Shown one piece after another: positions 49,533 through 57,621 of a stretch of 64,000 bases of DNA; position 1 is the stretch's first letter; each line of letters starts with the position of its first letter. Position numbers and translations under genes: made by a program. The notes below the pieces were generated by a model. The model had not been told where the DNA came from, made no database searches, and was given only the letters and a program-made list of their open reading frames with translations. The DNA is from Actinomycetes bacterium (GTDB lineage Bacteria > Bacillota > Sulfobacillia > Sulfobacillales > JAIMBI01), in the NCBI GenBank assembly GCA_023565505.1, contig JAIMBI010000004.1:85686-149685 (forward strand), in the 5' to 3' direction.

Positions 49533-49669
49533 GCGCCCCACACCCCCACCGCCAGCGCCGCCGGGATCCCCCACGTCCACCCCGCGCCCTGCGTCCACCC
49601 ACTGAGCGCGGCGCAGGCCACCGCCACCGTCACGCCGCCGACCCATCCCCGCCAGAAGGCGGTTCTCAC
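49514..49669 (-). CDS. Very small membrane protein
   Basis: This 51-residue frame starts at GTG 49669 (overlapping the stop of the gene above) and begins [20 protein letters not shown]. Two hydrophobic segments ([15 protein letters not shown] and [14 protein letters not shown]) suggest a two-pass membrane peptide. It could be a small holin-like protein, but it lies in the early region. Not recognised. Confidence 0.5.
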   Translation of the reverse strand: MRTAFWRGWVGGVTVAVACAALSGWTQGAGWTWGIPAALAVGVWGAWRSGR

Positions 49670-49977
49670 GACACCCGTCCCTCCTCGCCCAGCCGCCGCG
49701 CCCACCAGGCCCACGGCCAGCAGGTCACGACCGCGTACTGCCCGTGCCGGTCGCCGACGACGAACACCCAGTCGGCGATCCGATACCCCCACCACCGCCC
49801 CACCGTCCCGGCCCAGTGCCGCTGAGCCTCGGCCCAGGCGTTGGCCGCCGGCAGCCGGGTCGCCGCCTGCCCCCCCCGCTCCTGCCACCGCCGGATCGCG
49901 TGGGGGGTCAGGACCGGCCGGACGCCATGGATTCCCCGATCCCCGCGCCGCTCGCACCGCGCCCAGCGTTCCGCCAT
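49666..49977 (-). CDS. Hypothetical protein
   Basis: The start ATG 49977 ([20 protein letters not shown]) gives 103 residues. '[20 protein letters not shown]' resembles the ArsR-like 'HA..R...R' segment of small phage regulators, then '[20 protein letters not shown]' forms strands. Function unknown. Confidence 0.5.
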   Translation of the reverse strand: MAERWARCERRGDRGIHGVRPVLTPHAIRRWQERGGQAATRLPAANAWAEAQRHWAGTVGRWWGYRIADWVFVVGDRHGQYAVVTCWPWAWWARRLGEEGRVS

Positions 49978-49982
49978 CGGGA

Positions 49983-50474
49983 TCACCTCGCCTGCACCAA
50001 CCGGGCCCGCGCCCGGAGATCGTCGATCAGCCCCCGCCAGTCGCCCGCCGCCTGGAGCGCCCCCAGCACCGCGTCGACCGAGGCGCCGGGGCGGATGTGG
50101 GCGAACAGCCAGCGCAGGCGCTCCACATCGGCTTGCTCGGCCGGCGTCAGGGGCGGGCAGGCCACGCGCGAGACCACCGCCCGCCGGGGCGGTTCCCCCG
50201 CCTGCTGGAGGTGCCGCTGGACCACCCCCCACCCGCGGCCGGTGCGCGCCGCGATCCGGTCGATGCTCCACCCCTGCTGGCGCCAGCGGATCCACTGCGC
50301 GACTTCCGCCGCCGTGACCGGTCGCTTCGATCCGTGCCAGCCATCACGCCGCAGCACCTCGCGCACCCGATCCGGCGTCACGCCCGCCACGGCCGCGATC
50401 TGCCGCGGCGTCCACCCCTGCCGCGCCCACGCGACCCATTGGGCGTGCCTAGCCTGGTACTCGGCGCGGGTCAT
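49983..50474 (-). CDS. Repeated helix-turn-helix protein
   Basis: The start ATG 50474 (MTRAEYQARHAQWVAWARQG) gives 163 residues. Two helix-turn-helix units are visible: WARQGWTPRQIAAVAGVTPD near 17-36 and WRQQGWSIDRIAARTGRGWG near 65-85. The remaining residues are helical (LTPAEQADVERLRWLFAHIR). It may be a DNA-binding replication or transcription factor encoded next to the helicase. Confidence 0.6.
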   Translation of the reverse strand: MTRAEYQARHAQWVAWARQGWTPRQIAAVAGVTPDRVREVLRRDGWHGSKRPVTAAEVAQWIRWRQQGWSIDRIAARTGRGWGVVQRHLQQAGEPPRRAVVSRVACPPLTPAEQADVERLRWLFAHIRPGASVDAVLGALQAAGDWRGLIDDLRARARLVQAR

Positions 50475-51115
50475 GCTGGATCGTCCTCCCAGGGCCAGTT
50501 GTTCAGGGCAAAGCCCGCCCCTAAACCGGGACGCCGCGCCCGCGCCAACGCGTCCGCCGTGGCCCATGTCCCATCCAACCACGCCACAAACCGCTCCCAG
50601 GCGGCCTCCACGGTCGGCGCTTCGATGGCCTCATGAACGGCATGGCAGAGCCACCAGAGGTCGCGGACCCAGGCGCGCGTCGGCGTGAACGGGGTCAGCT
50701 TCTTGAGCGAATCCGTTCGGAAGCCGGGGAACGCGACGAAGACGCCCTTGCCGCGCCCTAAGGCATACCCCAGTTCGACGAACGTCCCAAAGGCCGTCGG
50801 CGCGTCAATCCACGCGAACACCACATCGGCCCGCAATAACCCGGCGCGTCCTTGCAGCAGGGTCATCTGCCGCCGATTCCACACGGTCACCGGGTCATCG
50901 TCCTCCCCGCACGCCGGGCCCGTCCCATGCGTGTGCGGCCCGTGCGCACAGCCATGGTCGCAGCTGACGAACCAGGGGCCGGTGTAGACCAACCCGTCCC
51001 GCTCCAGCCAGTCGTCCGGTCCCGCTCCCCGCAAGCCGGGGAATAAGGTGTGACGCCAGTCGTTTTTCGCAATCTTGCCCGCGCAGTAGACGGCCGCTGC
51101 CGCCCGCTTAGCCAC
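50471..51115 (-). CDS. Nucleoside 2-deoxyribosyltransferase-like protein
   Basis: GTG 51115 (VAKRAAAAVYCAGKIAKNDW) gives 214 residues. 'VYCAGKI' with 'LRADVVFAWIDAPTAFGTFV' and ELGYALGRGKGVFVAFPGF match the nucleoside 2-deoxyribosyltransferase / toll-like YtoQ fold (substrate entry strand, D-x-E, catalytic E of 'G[TS]xxE'). Several phages use such enzymes to salvage or modify nucleosides. It lies downstream of the DnaB gene. Confidence 0.6.
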   Translation of the reverse strand: MAKRAAAAVYCAGKIAKNDWRHTLFPGLRGAGPDDWLERDGLVYTGPWFVSCDHGCAHGPHTHGTGPACGEDDDPVTVWNRRQMTLLQGRAGLLRADVVFAWIDAPTAFGTFVELGYALGRGKGVFVAFPGFRTDSLKKLTPFTPTRAWVRDLWWLCHAVHEAIEAPTVEAAWERFVAWLDGTWATADALARARRPGLGAGFALNNWPWEDDPA

Positions 51116-52400
51116 GCTCCGACCCCTCCTGTTCCCACATCGGTTGCTCGACCGCCTGCACCAGCCGCGACCGGGCCCCGTCCCACGCGAGGTCGACAAC
51201 CCCCAACGGGCCCTCCCGGTGCTTGCGAATCCAACACCGGCGCGTCCCGTCCGGCAGCTCCTGCAACATCCAGACCTTGTCCGCCGCCTGCTCGACGCCG
51301 CCCGACCAGCGCAGGTCCGACAACTGCGGGGGCCGCTTCTCCTGCTCCACCGCGCGGGACAGCTGCTGGCAGAGGACCACGCTCAGCTGGTACCGCCCGG
51401 CCAGGAACTTGAAGGCATAGGTGAGGTCGCCGAGTTCTTCCGGGCGCCCCCGCCGCCCTGGCAGCGGCACGAGGTCGAGATAGTCCACGACGAGCACCTG
51501 CAACGGCGGCTGCCGGGCCGCCAATCGCGCCACGGCCGCCGCAATCGCCTCAAAGGTGGGGCGCTCGGACCGGGCCCACCAGTACAAGGGCCATGTGCGC
51601 ACGGTTCCCGTCGCCCGCGTGACGTGCGCCCACTCGGCCTCCTGGAGCTTCGTGTGCGTCAGCCGGTACCGGTCGAACCCGAACCGCTGGGCCAGAATCT
51701 GCGCGAGACACCGTTCCGGCGTCATTTCGAGGCTGACCACCAGCGTCGGCGTCCCCCGCTCCGCCACATGCGTCGCGAGTTGGAGGGCGAAGCTCGTCTT
51801 GCCGACCCCCGGACGCGCCGCGACGACGATCAGCTCGTCGGGGCCCAAGCCCCCGCCCGTTTGGGACAGGTAGGGCCACGGCGTGGTCAAGACCGGCGTG
51901 CGGTCGAGCGCTTGTCGGCGTTCCAGCCAGTCTTCCACGCGCCGGGCGGCTTCGTCCGGCTCCCAGACGGCGACGGTCTGGTGATCGCGCACCAGGGCTT
52001 CCAAGGCCGCCACAATCCGCGGCGCCGGCGTCGCGTCGGCCGTGCGCTCGAGATCCGCCAAGCCCTGCTGGAGGATCTGGCGCGTGCGTTCGCGCAGCGC
52101 ATGCTGGCGCAGTTGGTCCGCGAGGAGGTCCGGGTAGGGTGCCGTGACCAGGGCTTCGTTCGCCCAGGCCATCAGGTCGGCCGCCCACTCCGGCCACCGC
52201 GCGACCGCATCCGCCAGCTCCCAGCGCCGGCCGTTCGCGACCCACTCGGCGATCCCTTGGGCCACCTGACGCACCCGCGCGTCTTGGAGCACGTCCAAGG
52301 GCAACTCCGCGAGCCACCGCACCGCCTGTTCCGGCCGGCCCAGGATGGTGCCGATCCACCACTGCTCCAGTTGGTTGGCGAGCGGCTGGAAGCCCACCAC
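51108..52400 (-). CDS. Replicative DNA helicase, DnaB type
   Basis: This 430-residue DnaB-family helicase shows Walker A ARPGVGKTS at 195-203, SLEM following at 223-226, and Walker B within LQVLVVDYLDLVPLP near 295. 'LCQQLSRAVEQEKRPPQLSD' and 'LRWSGGVEQAADKVWML' match the conserved helicase motifs H3 and H4. The N-terminal domain (residues 1-150) is helical, as in DnaB. It unwinds the phage origin and pairs with the DnaD-like protein encoded directly upstream. Confidence 0.85.
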   Translation of the reverse strand: MVGFQPLANQLEQWWIGTILGRPEQAVRWLAELPLDVLQDARVRQVAQGIAEWVANGRRWELADAVARWPEWAADLMAWANEALVTAPYPDLLADQLRQHALRERTRQILQQGLADLERTADATPAPRIVAALEALVRDHQTVAVWEPDEAARRVEDWLERRQALDRTPVLTTPWPYLSQTGGGLGPDELIVVAARPGVGKTSFALQLATHVAERGTPTLVVSLEMTPERCLAQILAQRFGFDRYRLTHTKLQEAEWAHVTRATGTVRTWPLYWWARSERPTFEAIAAAVARLAARQPPLQVLVVDYLDLVPLPGRRGRPEELGDLTYAFKFLAGRYQLSVVLCQQLSRAVEQEKRPPQLSDLRWSGGVEQAADKVWMLQELPDGTRRCWIRKHREGPLGVVDLAWDGARSRLVQAVEQPMWEQEGSERG

Positions 52401-52412
52401 CGCCGTCGCCTC

Positions 52413-53345
52413 CTACCGCGCCACGATGGGCAGATCTTGATACCGGCGACCTTGCGCGGCCAACGCGCGCGCCTCGGCCTCCCAGTCCGCCTCGGCCGGC
52501 GCCGCCCGCGCCGGCGGCCCCGTCGCCAGCGGCCGGCCCGGAGAGAGAGATCGGGGCCCCTGGTGCGCACGGTCGTAGTCGGCGAGGGTGCGGTATCCCT
52601 CGGCGTAGTACCCCCGCAGAATGGTCAGGGCGTAAGCCATGCCCTTGCCGCGATCCAGAGCTTCCTGCAAGCCCAGGGCGATGAGGTCGAGCGCCATGCC
52701 CTGGGCGACGAAGCGGGTCAGGTGGTCGCCCGTACTGCGGCGTAAGTCGCGATCCGCAAAGCCGGCCAGCTGCGGACGTAAGGGGGCCAAGGGCGGGAAC
52801 CAAGCCAAAAACTCATCCAGCTGTTCCGGCGTCCCTTCGTGCGCGCGCGCGGGGAAATCTTTTTGTGTCTCTTGATCTGGATCTGGATCTGGATCTAGCT
52901 TTCCGTTGTCTTTCCGTTCGCTATCCGTTCGCTGCGCAATGGCTGCCCCATCCCTGTCCGAAGACTGTCCCATCGCTTTCCGTTCGCTTTCCGAAACTTT
53001 GTCCTTCCCTGACCTATCGGCCCGATCCTCAGGAATCCGCGACGGATAGCCATACTGGTGTTCATCCCAGCGCGCAATGCGATACGCGCCTTCTTCGCCC
53101 TCGACCAGACCGAGATCGACCAGATGGGCCATCATCGCGGCCACGGCCTCCACCGATTGGGTCGGCAGCAGGCGGCGCTGAAGCGTGGTGTGCCGATACC
53201 CCGCCAGCCGCCCGTGGTCGCCGGCGGCACTGGCGAGCGCCCACAAGGACACGAGGAGGCGAAACTCCGTATCAGACAGCTCCAGGATTTCCGGGCTGTC
53301 GATCATGCGGTCATAGACGCGAAACCAGCCTTTATTGCGCGGCAT
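52413..53345 (-). CDS. DnaD/phage replication initiator-like helicase loader
   Basis: ATG 53345 (MPRNKGWFRVYDRMIDSPEI) starts inside the upstream frame. The 310-residue protein has an N-terminal winged helix (LSDTEFRLLVSLWALASAAG) seen in DnaD-like primosome proteins, an acidic linker, and a C-terminal helical part (GMAYALTILRGYYAEGYRTL). The linker contains a DPDPDPD tract encoded by tandem GATCTG hexamers. It would load the phage helicase at the origin. Confidence 0.7.
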   Translation of the reverse strand: MPRNKGWFRVYDRMIDSPEILELSDTEFRLLVSLWALASAAGDHGRLAGYRHTTLQRRLLPTQSVEAVAAMMAHLVDLGLVEGEEGAYRIARWDEHQYGYPSRIPEDRADRSGKDKVSESERKAMGQSSDRDGAAIAQRTDSERKDNGKLDPDPDPDQETQKDFPARAHEGTPEQLDEFLAWFPPLAPLRPQLAGFADRDLRRSTGDHLTRFVAQGMALDLIALGLQEALDRGKGMAYALTILRGYYAEGYRTLADYDRAHQGPRSLSPGRPLATGPPARAAPAEADWEAEARALAAQGRRYQDLPIVAR

Positions 53346-53658
53346 GCTCCTCGTCCTCATGCACGGCGTAGTCGATCCAGTCGTGGAGGAAGCGCCCCTC
53401 GGGTCGTTCGTCGATAAACCCGGCGACGGTCAGGGCCCGGACAAAGGCAGTGGGATCGCCGTCCCACTCGGCCGCCCTGGCAATCTCGGTATCCGAGAGA
53501 TCCCCCAGCGCGCCATCCACCGGCACATTGTCGAGGGCCCACCACCACAGGCAATGCAGATGGCCGATGAGTTGGCAGCGATGAATGCCTAGGAGGGCCA
53601 CGACGCGGTTGGTTTTCCGGTGCCGGAGGAGACTCTGGTGACTCTCAATCCATGCCAT
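53332..53658 (-). CDS. Replisome organiser N-domain-like protein
   Basis: This 108-residue protein begins MAWIESHQSLLRHRKTNRVV. The 'WIESHQSLLRHRKT' motif is typical of phage replisome-organiser N-terminal domains. 'LSDTEIARAAEWDGDPTAFV' and 'GFIDERPEGRFLHDWIDYA' follow. It overlaps the DnaD-like start by 14 bp; together they form the replication-initiation module. Confidence 0.65.
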   Translation of the reverse strand: MAWIESHQSLLRHRKTNRVVALLGIHRCQLIGHLHCLWWWALDNVPVDGALGDLSDTEIARAAEWDGDPTAFVRALTVAGFIDERPEGRFLHDWIDYAVHEDEEHAAQ

Positions 53659-53682
53659 CGAGAGGGAATGCTCCTTTAGCGA

Positions 53683-53892
53683 TTAGTCAGCGAACCGTTC
53701 GCCCTGCGGTCGCGCCGCCATGACGGCACGAAGGGTCTGCGCCAGCTCGGGATAGCCAAGAGCCTCGACCAGATCGGCCGCCTCGCGCGTGCCCTGGGCG
53801 CGCCCACTCGTCCAAGCCCGCGCGCGTCGTCGCGCACGGGGCTGCACTCGCAATCGCCGCCGGACGCCATTACGCGTCAGCACGATGGTCAT
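53683..53892 (-). CDS. Small basic protein
   Basis: This 69-residue protein (MTIVLTRNGVRRRLRVQPRA) has a strand and arginine-rich opening and a helical end (LVEALGYPELAQTLRAVMAA). Nucleic-acid binding is possible. Start overlaps nothing; it is followed by the replisome-organiser gene after 24 bp. Confidence 0.5.
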   Translation of the reverse strand: MTIVLTRNGVRRRLRVQPRARRRARAWTSGRAQGTREAADLVEALGYPELAQTLRAVMAARPQGERFAD

Positions 53893-53896
53893 GACC

Positions 53897-54164
53897 TCAC
53901 CCCTCCTGCCGCTCCCACGGCGGGGTCACTAAGACCGCGTAGTGCGCCCGCCGCCGTGCGGCGGTCAGGGCCGCTCGCGTGGCCGGCGACGGGTCTCGGA
54001 TCCAGGCGGCTAACGCGGCCGCGTAGGCTTGCAGCGCCGCGCCGGGGCCGCTCGTCGGGCCACCCGCCGGGGATCCACCCCTCCCGCCGGCAGGCGAGGC
54101 AGGTCCACACCCAGCCGTCCTGTTCGGCCCACAGGCGGACGCGGTCATGCGAGCACCCGCTCAT
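53897..54164 (-). pseudogene. Small zinc-ribbon gene with apparent +1 frameshift
   Basis: Coding character switches frame within this span. From ATG 54164 the start reads MSGCSHDRVRLWAEQDGWVW and then CLACRREGWIPGGW. The next part fits the neighbouring frame, reading ALQAYAAALAAWIRDPSPA and RRRAHYAVLVTPPWERQEG with stop at 53897. A change of one base near 54035..54055 would join them. A base-calling error in the GC run is possible, as is a decayed gene. Confidence 0.4.
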
Positions 54165-54393
54165 AGACGCGATCCCCCTGCACCACCAAGCCAAAGCGGG
54201 CCATCACCGCACGGGGTTCGGGCGCGAGCGCCGCCACCCAATACCCGGTCCACCACGCCAGGGTGCGGGCGATGCCGTCGTCCGCGCCGCACGCCCACAC
54301 CGGGAGACCGAGGCGCCGGTCGGCCCAGCCACAGCGCAGGCCCAACAAGACCTCGCGCTCCTGACGCTCCTCACGCGTCGGCGGCAGGAGCAT
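54145..54393 (-). CDS. Hypothetical protein
   Basis: The ATG at 54393 (MLLPPTREERQEREVLLGLR) gives 82 residues. Helices with 'CGWADRRLGLPVWACGADDG' and a strand at the end (ARFGLVVQGDRVYERVL). Two cysteines lie 15 residues apart. It overlaps both neighbours by 20 bp. Function unknown. Confidence 0.5.
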   Translation of the reverse strand: MLLPPTREERQEREVLLGLRCGWADRRLGLPVWACGADDGIARTLAWWTGYWVAALAPEPRAVMARFGLVVQGDRVYERVLA

Positions 54394-54679
54394 GGGACAT
54401 CTCCTCCTCGGTGGCCCATTGGAGCCGGCCCGTCGCCGGATCGCGCCCGACGAGCCGCGTCCGCACCGGCAAGTGCCAGGTTTCCCGCCACGCGGCCAAC
54501 CGGGCTTCAATGGCCGCGATTTCCTTGACGATGGCGGACACATATGGTGAGCCAGGATCAACATGATCGAGTGCCTCATGCGCGGCGCGAAGTCGCGCTA
54601 GGGTGTTGCTGTACTCGGCCAAGGCCCAATCGGGGATGTGCCGGTAGATCACGCTTTTCGTCACGATCACGCTTTTCAT
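54371..54679 (-). CDS. Helical hypothetical protein
   Basis: The start ATG 54679 (MKSVIVTKSVIYRHIPDWAL) follows GAGGAGG, giving 102 residues. It is helical with ALAEYSNTLARLRAAHEALD and 'IVKEIAAIEARLAAWRETWH', like small phage proteins of the YqaH/Rha-adjacent type. It directly follows the tiny membrane gene. Confidence 0.5.
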   Translation of the reverse strand: MKSVIVTKSVIYRHIPDWALAEYSNTLARLRAAHEALDHVDPGSPYVSAIVKEIAAIEARLAAWRETWHLPVRTRLVGRDPATGRLQWATEEEMSHAPAADA

Positions 54680-54692
54680 CGCGCGCCTCCTC

Positions 54693-54836
54693 TCACCGCG
54701 TCCCATCCATCAGCCAGAGCCAGATCGCGACCATCACAATGCTCCACGCGCCCAGGGCCAGGAGGCCCAGGGCCCGGCTCGCCCACCACGCGCACGAGCC
54801 GGGGCGGAGGCGATAGACCTTAGAAGGGGACTTCAT
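54693..54836 (-). CDS. 47-residue membrane peptide
   Basis: This short frame starts at ATG 54836 within the last codons of recT ([20 protein letters not shown]). A single hydrophobic segment ([21 protein letters not shown], about 20 residues) suggests a one-pass membrane peptide. The reading frame overlaps recT by 17 bp. Function unknown. Confidence 0.5.
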   Translation of the reverse strand: MKSPSKVYRLRPGSCAWWASRALGLLALGAWSIVMVAIWLWLMDGTR

Positions 54837-55797
54837 CGGTGGTGTCTCCGTCGGGCACTAATCCCTCATCATCGACGGGCTGCGACAACAGGGCCTCGAC
54901 CTGTGCGACGTAGGCCGCGACGTCGTCCACGGACCGGTCGGGACGCGCGGCGTAGCTTTCTAAGACACTCGCGATCTCGGTCGGCGCGACTCCTGCCTCC
55001 AAGGCCTGTTTGGTGATGCTCGATGCTTGCTGGGCCGCCTCCCGCTGCTGCGGCGTCCAGTCCTTCGGGGCTTTGCCGTTGCCGATCCAGTCCAACAACA
55101 GCCGCAGGGCGCGTCGCGGGAGACCCGCCGCCTCGAGCGGATGTTGCGCCTTGGGCCGCGCCCCGTCCCCTGGCGTTGTGTCCACAGTGACCGCGTTGTC
55201 CGAGGCGCGGTTCTCGGCCTGTCCCATTTCTTCGCTCGTGTAGATGCCACTCAGGTCCTGCGGGAAGGCCTTACGCAGGGCCAGAGCCTCGGCAACCTTT
55301 GCCAGCATCAGGTCCGGCATCTTGGCCCACATGGCATTTGGACGCATCTTGCCCGTCTCGCGGTCGCGAGTCAGTTGGACATAGGAGGAATATTTCGCGA
55401 CCGCGAATAGCGGCTCCGCGAAGTCCCGGCGCAGGACGCCGACCTTCGCCGCGACAGGTGGCTCGTCGCTGAGCCAGACCTCTTGCCATACGCCGTCTTT
55501 CCCGCACCACCACGGGCCGACTTGGCCGGCGTACTTCCCCGTGCGCTCGGCGATGAGGCGGAAGCCGTCGATGCTGGTCTGGATGCTCGCCGGTTCGTTG
55601 GGCTGCCGCTTGATGCAGTAAATCTGCCGTGTCAGTGGGTCCAGACCTGTGCGCCGCGCTTGATACAAGAACAGTTGCAGTTCAGCGTCTGTCGCGCCCT
55701 TGGCGACCGTGGCTTTGATCAACTCAATTTGGTCGCGCGTCCAGTCGGGGGCGACCGGCGTCGCGTCGCGCACGACCATCAAGCCGTCTGCGCTCAT
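54820..55797 (-). CDS. recT: RecT/Bet single-strand annealing protein
   Basis: This 325-residue protein contains '[20 protein letters not shown]', [20 protein letters not shown] and '[18 protein letters not shown]', the signature of the phage Bet/RecT superfamily (RecT). It anneals complementary strands in recombination with the YqaJ exonuclease encoded just upstream. The C-terminus is acidic and ends TTDEVPF, like the tail of single-strand binding proteins (DDDIPF), which may recruit SSB partners. It is slightly longer than the family mean. Confidence 0.85.
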   Translation of the reverse strand: MSADGLMVVRDATPVAPDWTRDQIELIKATVAKGATDAELQLFLYQARRTGLDPLTRQIYCIKRQPNEPASIQTSIDGFRLIAERTGKYAGQVGPWWCGKDGVWQEVWLSDEPPVAAKVGVLRRDFAEPLFAVAKYSSYVQLTRDRETGKMRPNAMWAKMPDLMLAKVAEALALRKAFPQDLSGIYTSEEMGQAENRASDNAVTVDTTPGDGARPKAQHPLEAAGLPRRALRLLLDWIGNGKAPKDWTPQQREAAQQASSITKQALEAGVAPTEIASVLESYAARPDRSVDDVAAYVAQVEALLSQPVDDEGLVPDGDTTDEVPF

Positions 55798-55800
55798 GAC

Positions 55801-56742
55801 TCAGACCTCCTTCACCGTGAATTCCCGATAGGTCGTTTCTCGCTCGAATGCGGCGGCCACATCGGGGCGTGCGGCCTTCAGGGCCTTGGTATCGACGGTC
55901 TTGCGCGTCCGGACCGCCCAGCGGATGTCGTACCCCGCCACGCGTCCCCGTTCCGCCTCGCCCAGCAACGCCTTCAAATGGTTGCTGGCTTCGCGCTGGA
56001 CGGCCTCGGCGGCCGCAATCTGCCGCTGGGCCTGAAGCCATTGAGCACTCCAGTAGGCCGCTTCCGGCGGTAGATCGACCGCCGTGCCGTTACCCTGCGG
56101 GTAGAGCAACTGGAGCGCCTTCGCGGCGGCCGCTGAGCCATCGATGACGGGCGGCGTCCGCGTTTCGACGCACAGCCAGAACGCCTCGGCCGCATCGTGC
56201 ATTTGGGCTATGAGGCCGTCATTGCGCGGGACAGGTACGATGCGAAATTCCTGGCCGCCGATGAGCACCGCGAGATAGCCCTGGCGATAGCCGGTCAGGT
56301 CGAGGTAGTGCTGCAACTGGACCACGTAGTACACCGGAGCCTGTCCGTCGGCCCAGTCTCCCCGGCGGTTCGCGTGCGTGGTCTTGCATTCGAGCACGGC
56401 GGGCCCGTCAGGGTGATTGACCACGATGCGGTCGACGTTGCCCAGCAGGTAGGGAATCGTCGGGTGGCGCAGCATCGCGCGGCGCCGTTGCACCTTGTAG
56501 CCCGTGCGCCGGGCAAACTCGCGCGCGATCAGATCTTCGAGTTGGCTGCCCCAGTACATGGCTTCCGTCTCGGGGGTTTCGGGGGCCTCGCCGATCTTCT
56601 CGAGGAAGACGTCAAGCGCCGTCTTGTACGGGTTCAGCCCCATGATGGCCGCCATGTCGCTGCCGCCGAGACCCTGCCGGCGGGCCGCCAGCCAGTCAGC
56701 CCGCGTCGGCGTGGTGATGGTCGGTAGGCGTGATGTCGCCAT
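55801..56742 (-). CDS. yqaJ: YqaJ-type exonuclease (phage recombination nuclease)
   Basis: This 313-residue protein shows the lambda-exonuclease-like YqaJ fold: GLGGSDMAAIMGLNPYKTA, then E70, D104 (GNVDRIVV) and AVLECKTTH (E118, K120), the D-ExK catalytic set. 'YYVVQLQHYLDLTGYRQG' is conserved as well. It resects double strand ends to give the 3' tails used by RecT. Genes overlap closely, so it forms one transcription unit. Confidence 0.85.
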   Translation of the reverse strand: MATSRLPTITTPTRADWLAARRQGLGGSDMAAIMGLNPYKTALDVFLEKIGEAPETPETEAMYWGSQLEDLIAREFARRTGYKVQRRRAMLRHPTIPYLLGNVDRIVVNHPDGPAVLECKTTHANRRGDWADGQAPVYYVVQLQHYLDLTGYRQGYLAVLIGGQEFRIVPVPRNDGLIAQMHDAAEAFWLCVETRTPPVIDGSAAAAKALQLLYPQGNGTAVDLPPEAAYWSAQWLQAQRQIAAAEAVQREASNHLKALLGEAERGRVAGYDIRWAVRTRKTVDTKALKAARPDVAAAFERETTYREFTVKEV

Positions 56743-56745
56743 CCC

Positions 56746-57273
56746 CTACGCCCCCTCCCTGATGGTGGAAACGGGGTACGCCGTCAGATCCGGCAGCTCC
56801 ATGTCCAGCCAAAAGCGCGCCGCCTCCTGGATGGTCCGCCACATAGCCTGGTAGGCTCGGGCTGTTCCCGGGTGGAAGGCTGCCGTCTCCGCACGTGCCG
56901 TCGCGGCGAAGATGCCGAGAGCTCGCAGGAACCGCTCGACGGCATCCTGGGAAACCATGGGAAGTGAGGCCGGAGGCGCCTCCGAGTGCCCAACAGGCGT
57001 GACGGGTTCCACCAAGCCTTCCGGAACGTTTAGGCCGCCGTCCCGCTCCAGGATCTCCGCGAGGTCGAGCGTCGCGCAGGACGCCGAGCAGTACACCGTC
57101 TCATCGGACAGGTCCAGGGCTACCCGAATGGCGTCGGCCAAGCGGTAGCCGTCGGCCTCGGCCATCTCGACGCCGCAGAAGGCGCACTCCGTGTCACCCA
57201 GCAGTTCGCCGTATTCGTCGGCATAGGTCATGGCGTCGGTCGCCTCGTGTGTGCTAAAATGGCGTGGGAGCAT
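56746..57273 (-). CDS. Zinc-finger hypothetical protein at head of recombination operon
   Basis: ATG 57273 (MLPRHFSTHEATDAMTYADE) follows AGGAGG; an inner ATG at 57231 is an alternative. The 175-residue product has CAFCGVEMAEADGYRLADAI and CSASC, a likely zinc site. The C-terminus is helical (YQAMWRTIQEAARFWLDM). It is the first gene downstream of the Cro-like gene, so it is probably an early anti-repressor or recombination accessory. Confidence 0.5.
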   Translation of the reverse strand: MLPRHFSTHEATDAMTYADEYGELLGDTECAFCGVEMAEADGYRLADAIRVALDLSDETVYCSASCATLDLAEILERDGGLNVPEGLVEPVTPVGHSEAPPASLPMVSQDAVERFLRALGIFAATARAETAAFHPGTARAYQAMWRTIQEAARFWLDMELPDLTAYPVSTIREGA

Positions 57274-57291
57274 TTTGTCGTGCCTCCTCTC

Positions 57292-57317
57292 GCCCCCGGT
57301 GGTCGTGCGCCGGGGGC
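57292..57317 (-). promoter_or_regulatory. GC stem-loop in 5' leader
   Basis: GCCCCCGG and CCGGGGGC form an 8-pair stem around a 10-base loop. It ends 6 bp upstream of the AGGAGG of the following gene. It could attenuate transcription from the immunity promoter or stabilise the transcript. A similar stem precedes another gene near 58600. Confidence 0.45.
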
Positions 57318-57325
57318 CTTCGTGT

Positions 57326-57568
57326 TTACGCGTCCGTGCCCGCGGCGCGAGACGCCACGCGCGGTGACGCGCGATCTGGTACGTTATCCGCAAGCAAGTC
57401 CTCGACGGTCGTGCCTAGCACCTTGGCGAGCTTCACGAGGCGCCGGGGCTGAGGCAAAGCGACGCCGCGTTCGACTTGCGAAATGAACGAGCCGGTACAG
57501 CCGATGGCGCGACCGAGATCCTCTTGACTCATGCCGCGCAGCAACCGGAGTTCTCGCACGCGCTGCAT
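57326..57568 (-). CDS. Cro-like XRE HTH repressor
   Basis: This 80-residue protein opens MQRVRELRLLRGMSQEDLGR with 'AIGCTGSFISQVERGVALPQ' and 'LVKLAKVLGTTVEDLL'. It is a typical XRE/Cro helix-turn-helix. It is divergent from the next repressor gene with shared operators between. It probably commits the phage to lytic growth or supports early leftward transcription. Confidence 0.8.
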   Translation of the reverse strand: MQRVRELRLLRGMSQEDLGRAIGCTGSFISQVERGVALPQPRRLVKLAKVLGTTVEDLLADNVPDRASPRVASRAAGTDA

Positions 57569-57594
57569 CGGGTGTCACCTCGCTCGGCCATCAC

Positions 57595-57611
57595 CTGAAG
57601 CCATCCTTCAG
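57595..57611. promoter_or_regulatory. Operator O1 (CTGAAG-N5-CTTCAG)
   Basis: A perfect dyad CTGAAG CCATC CTTCAG. A second copy with the same half-sites lies 36 bp further right. It sits downstream of the leftward -10, where a bound repressor would block transcription. Confidence 0.65.
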
Positions 57612-57621
57612 GTCTGGCCTC

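Noticed and set aside
52875..52905. CRISPR-like repeats.
   Set aside because: The units are 6 bp, in tandem and within a reading frame, with no spacers.
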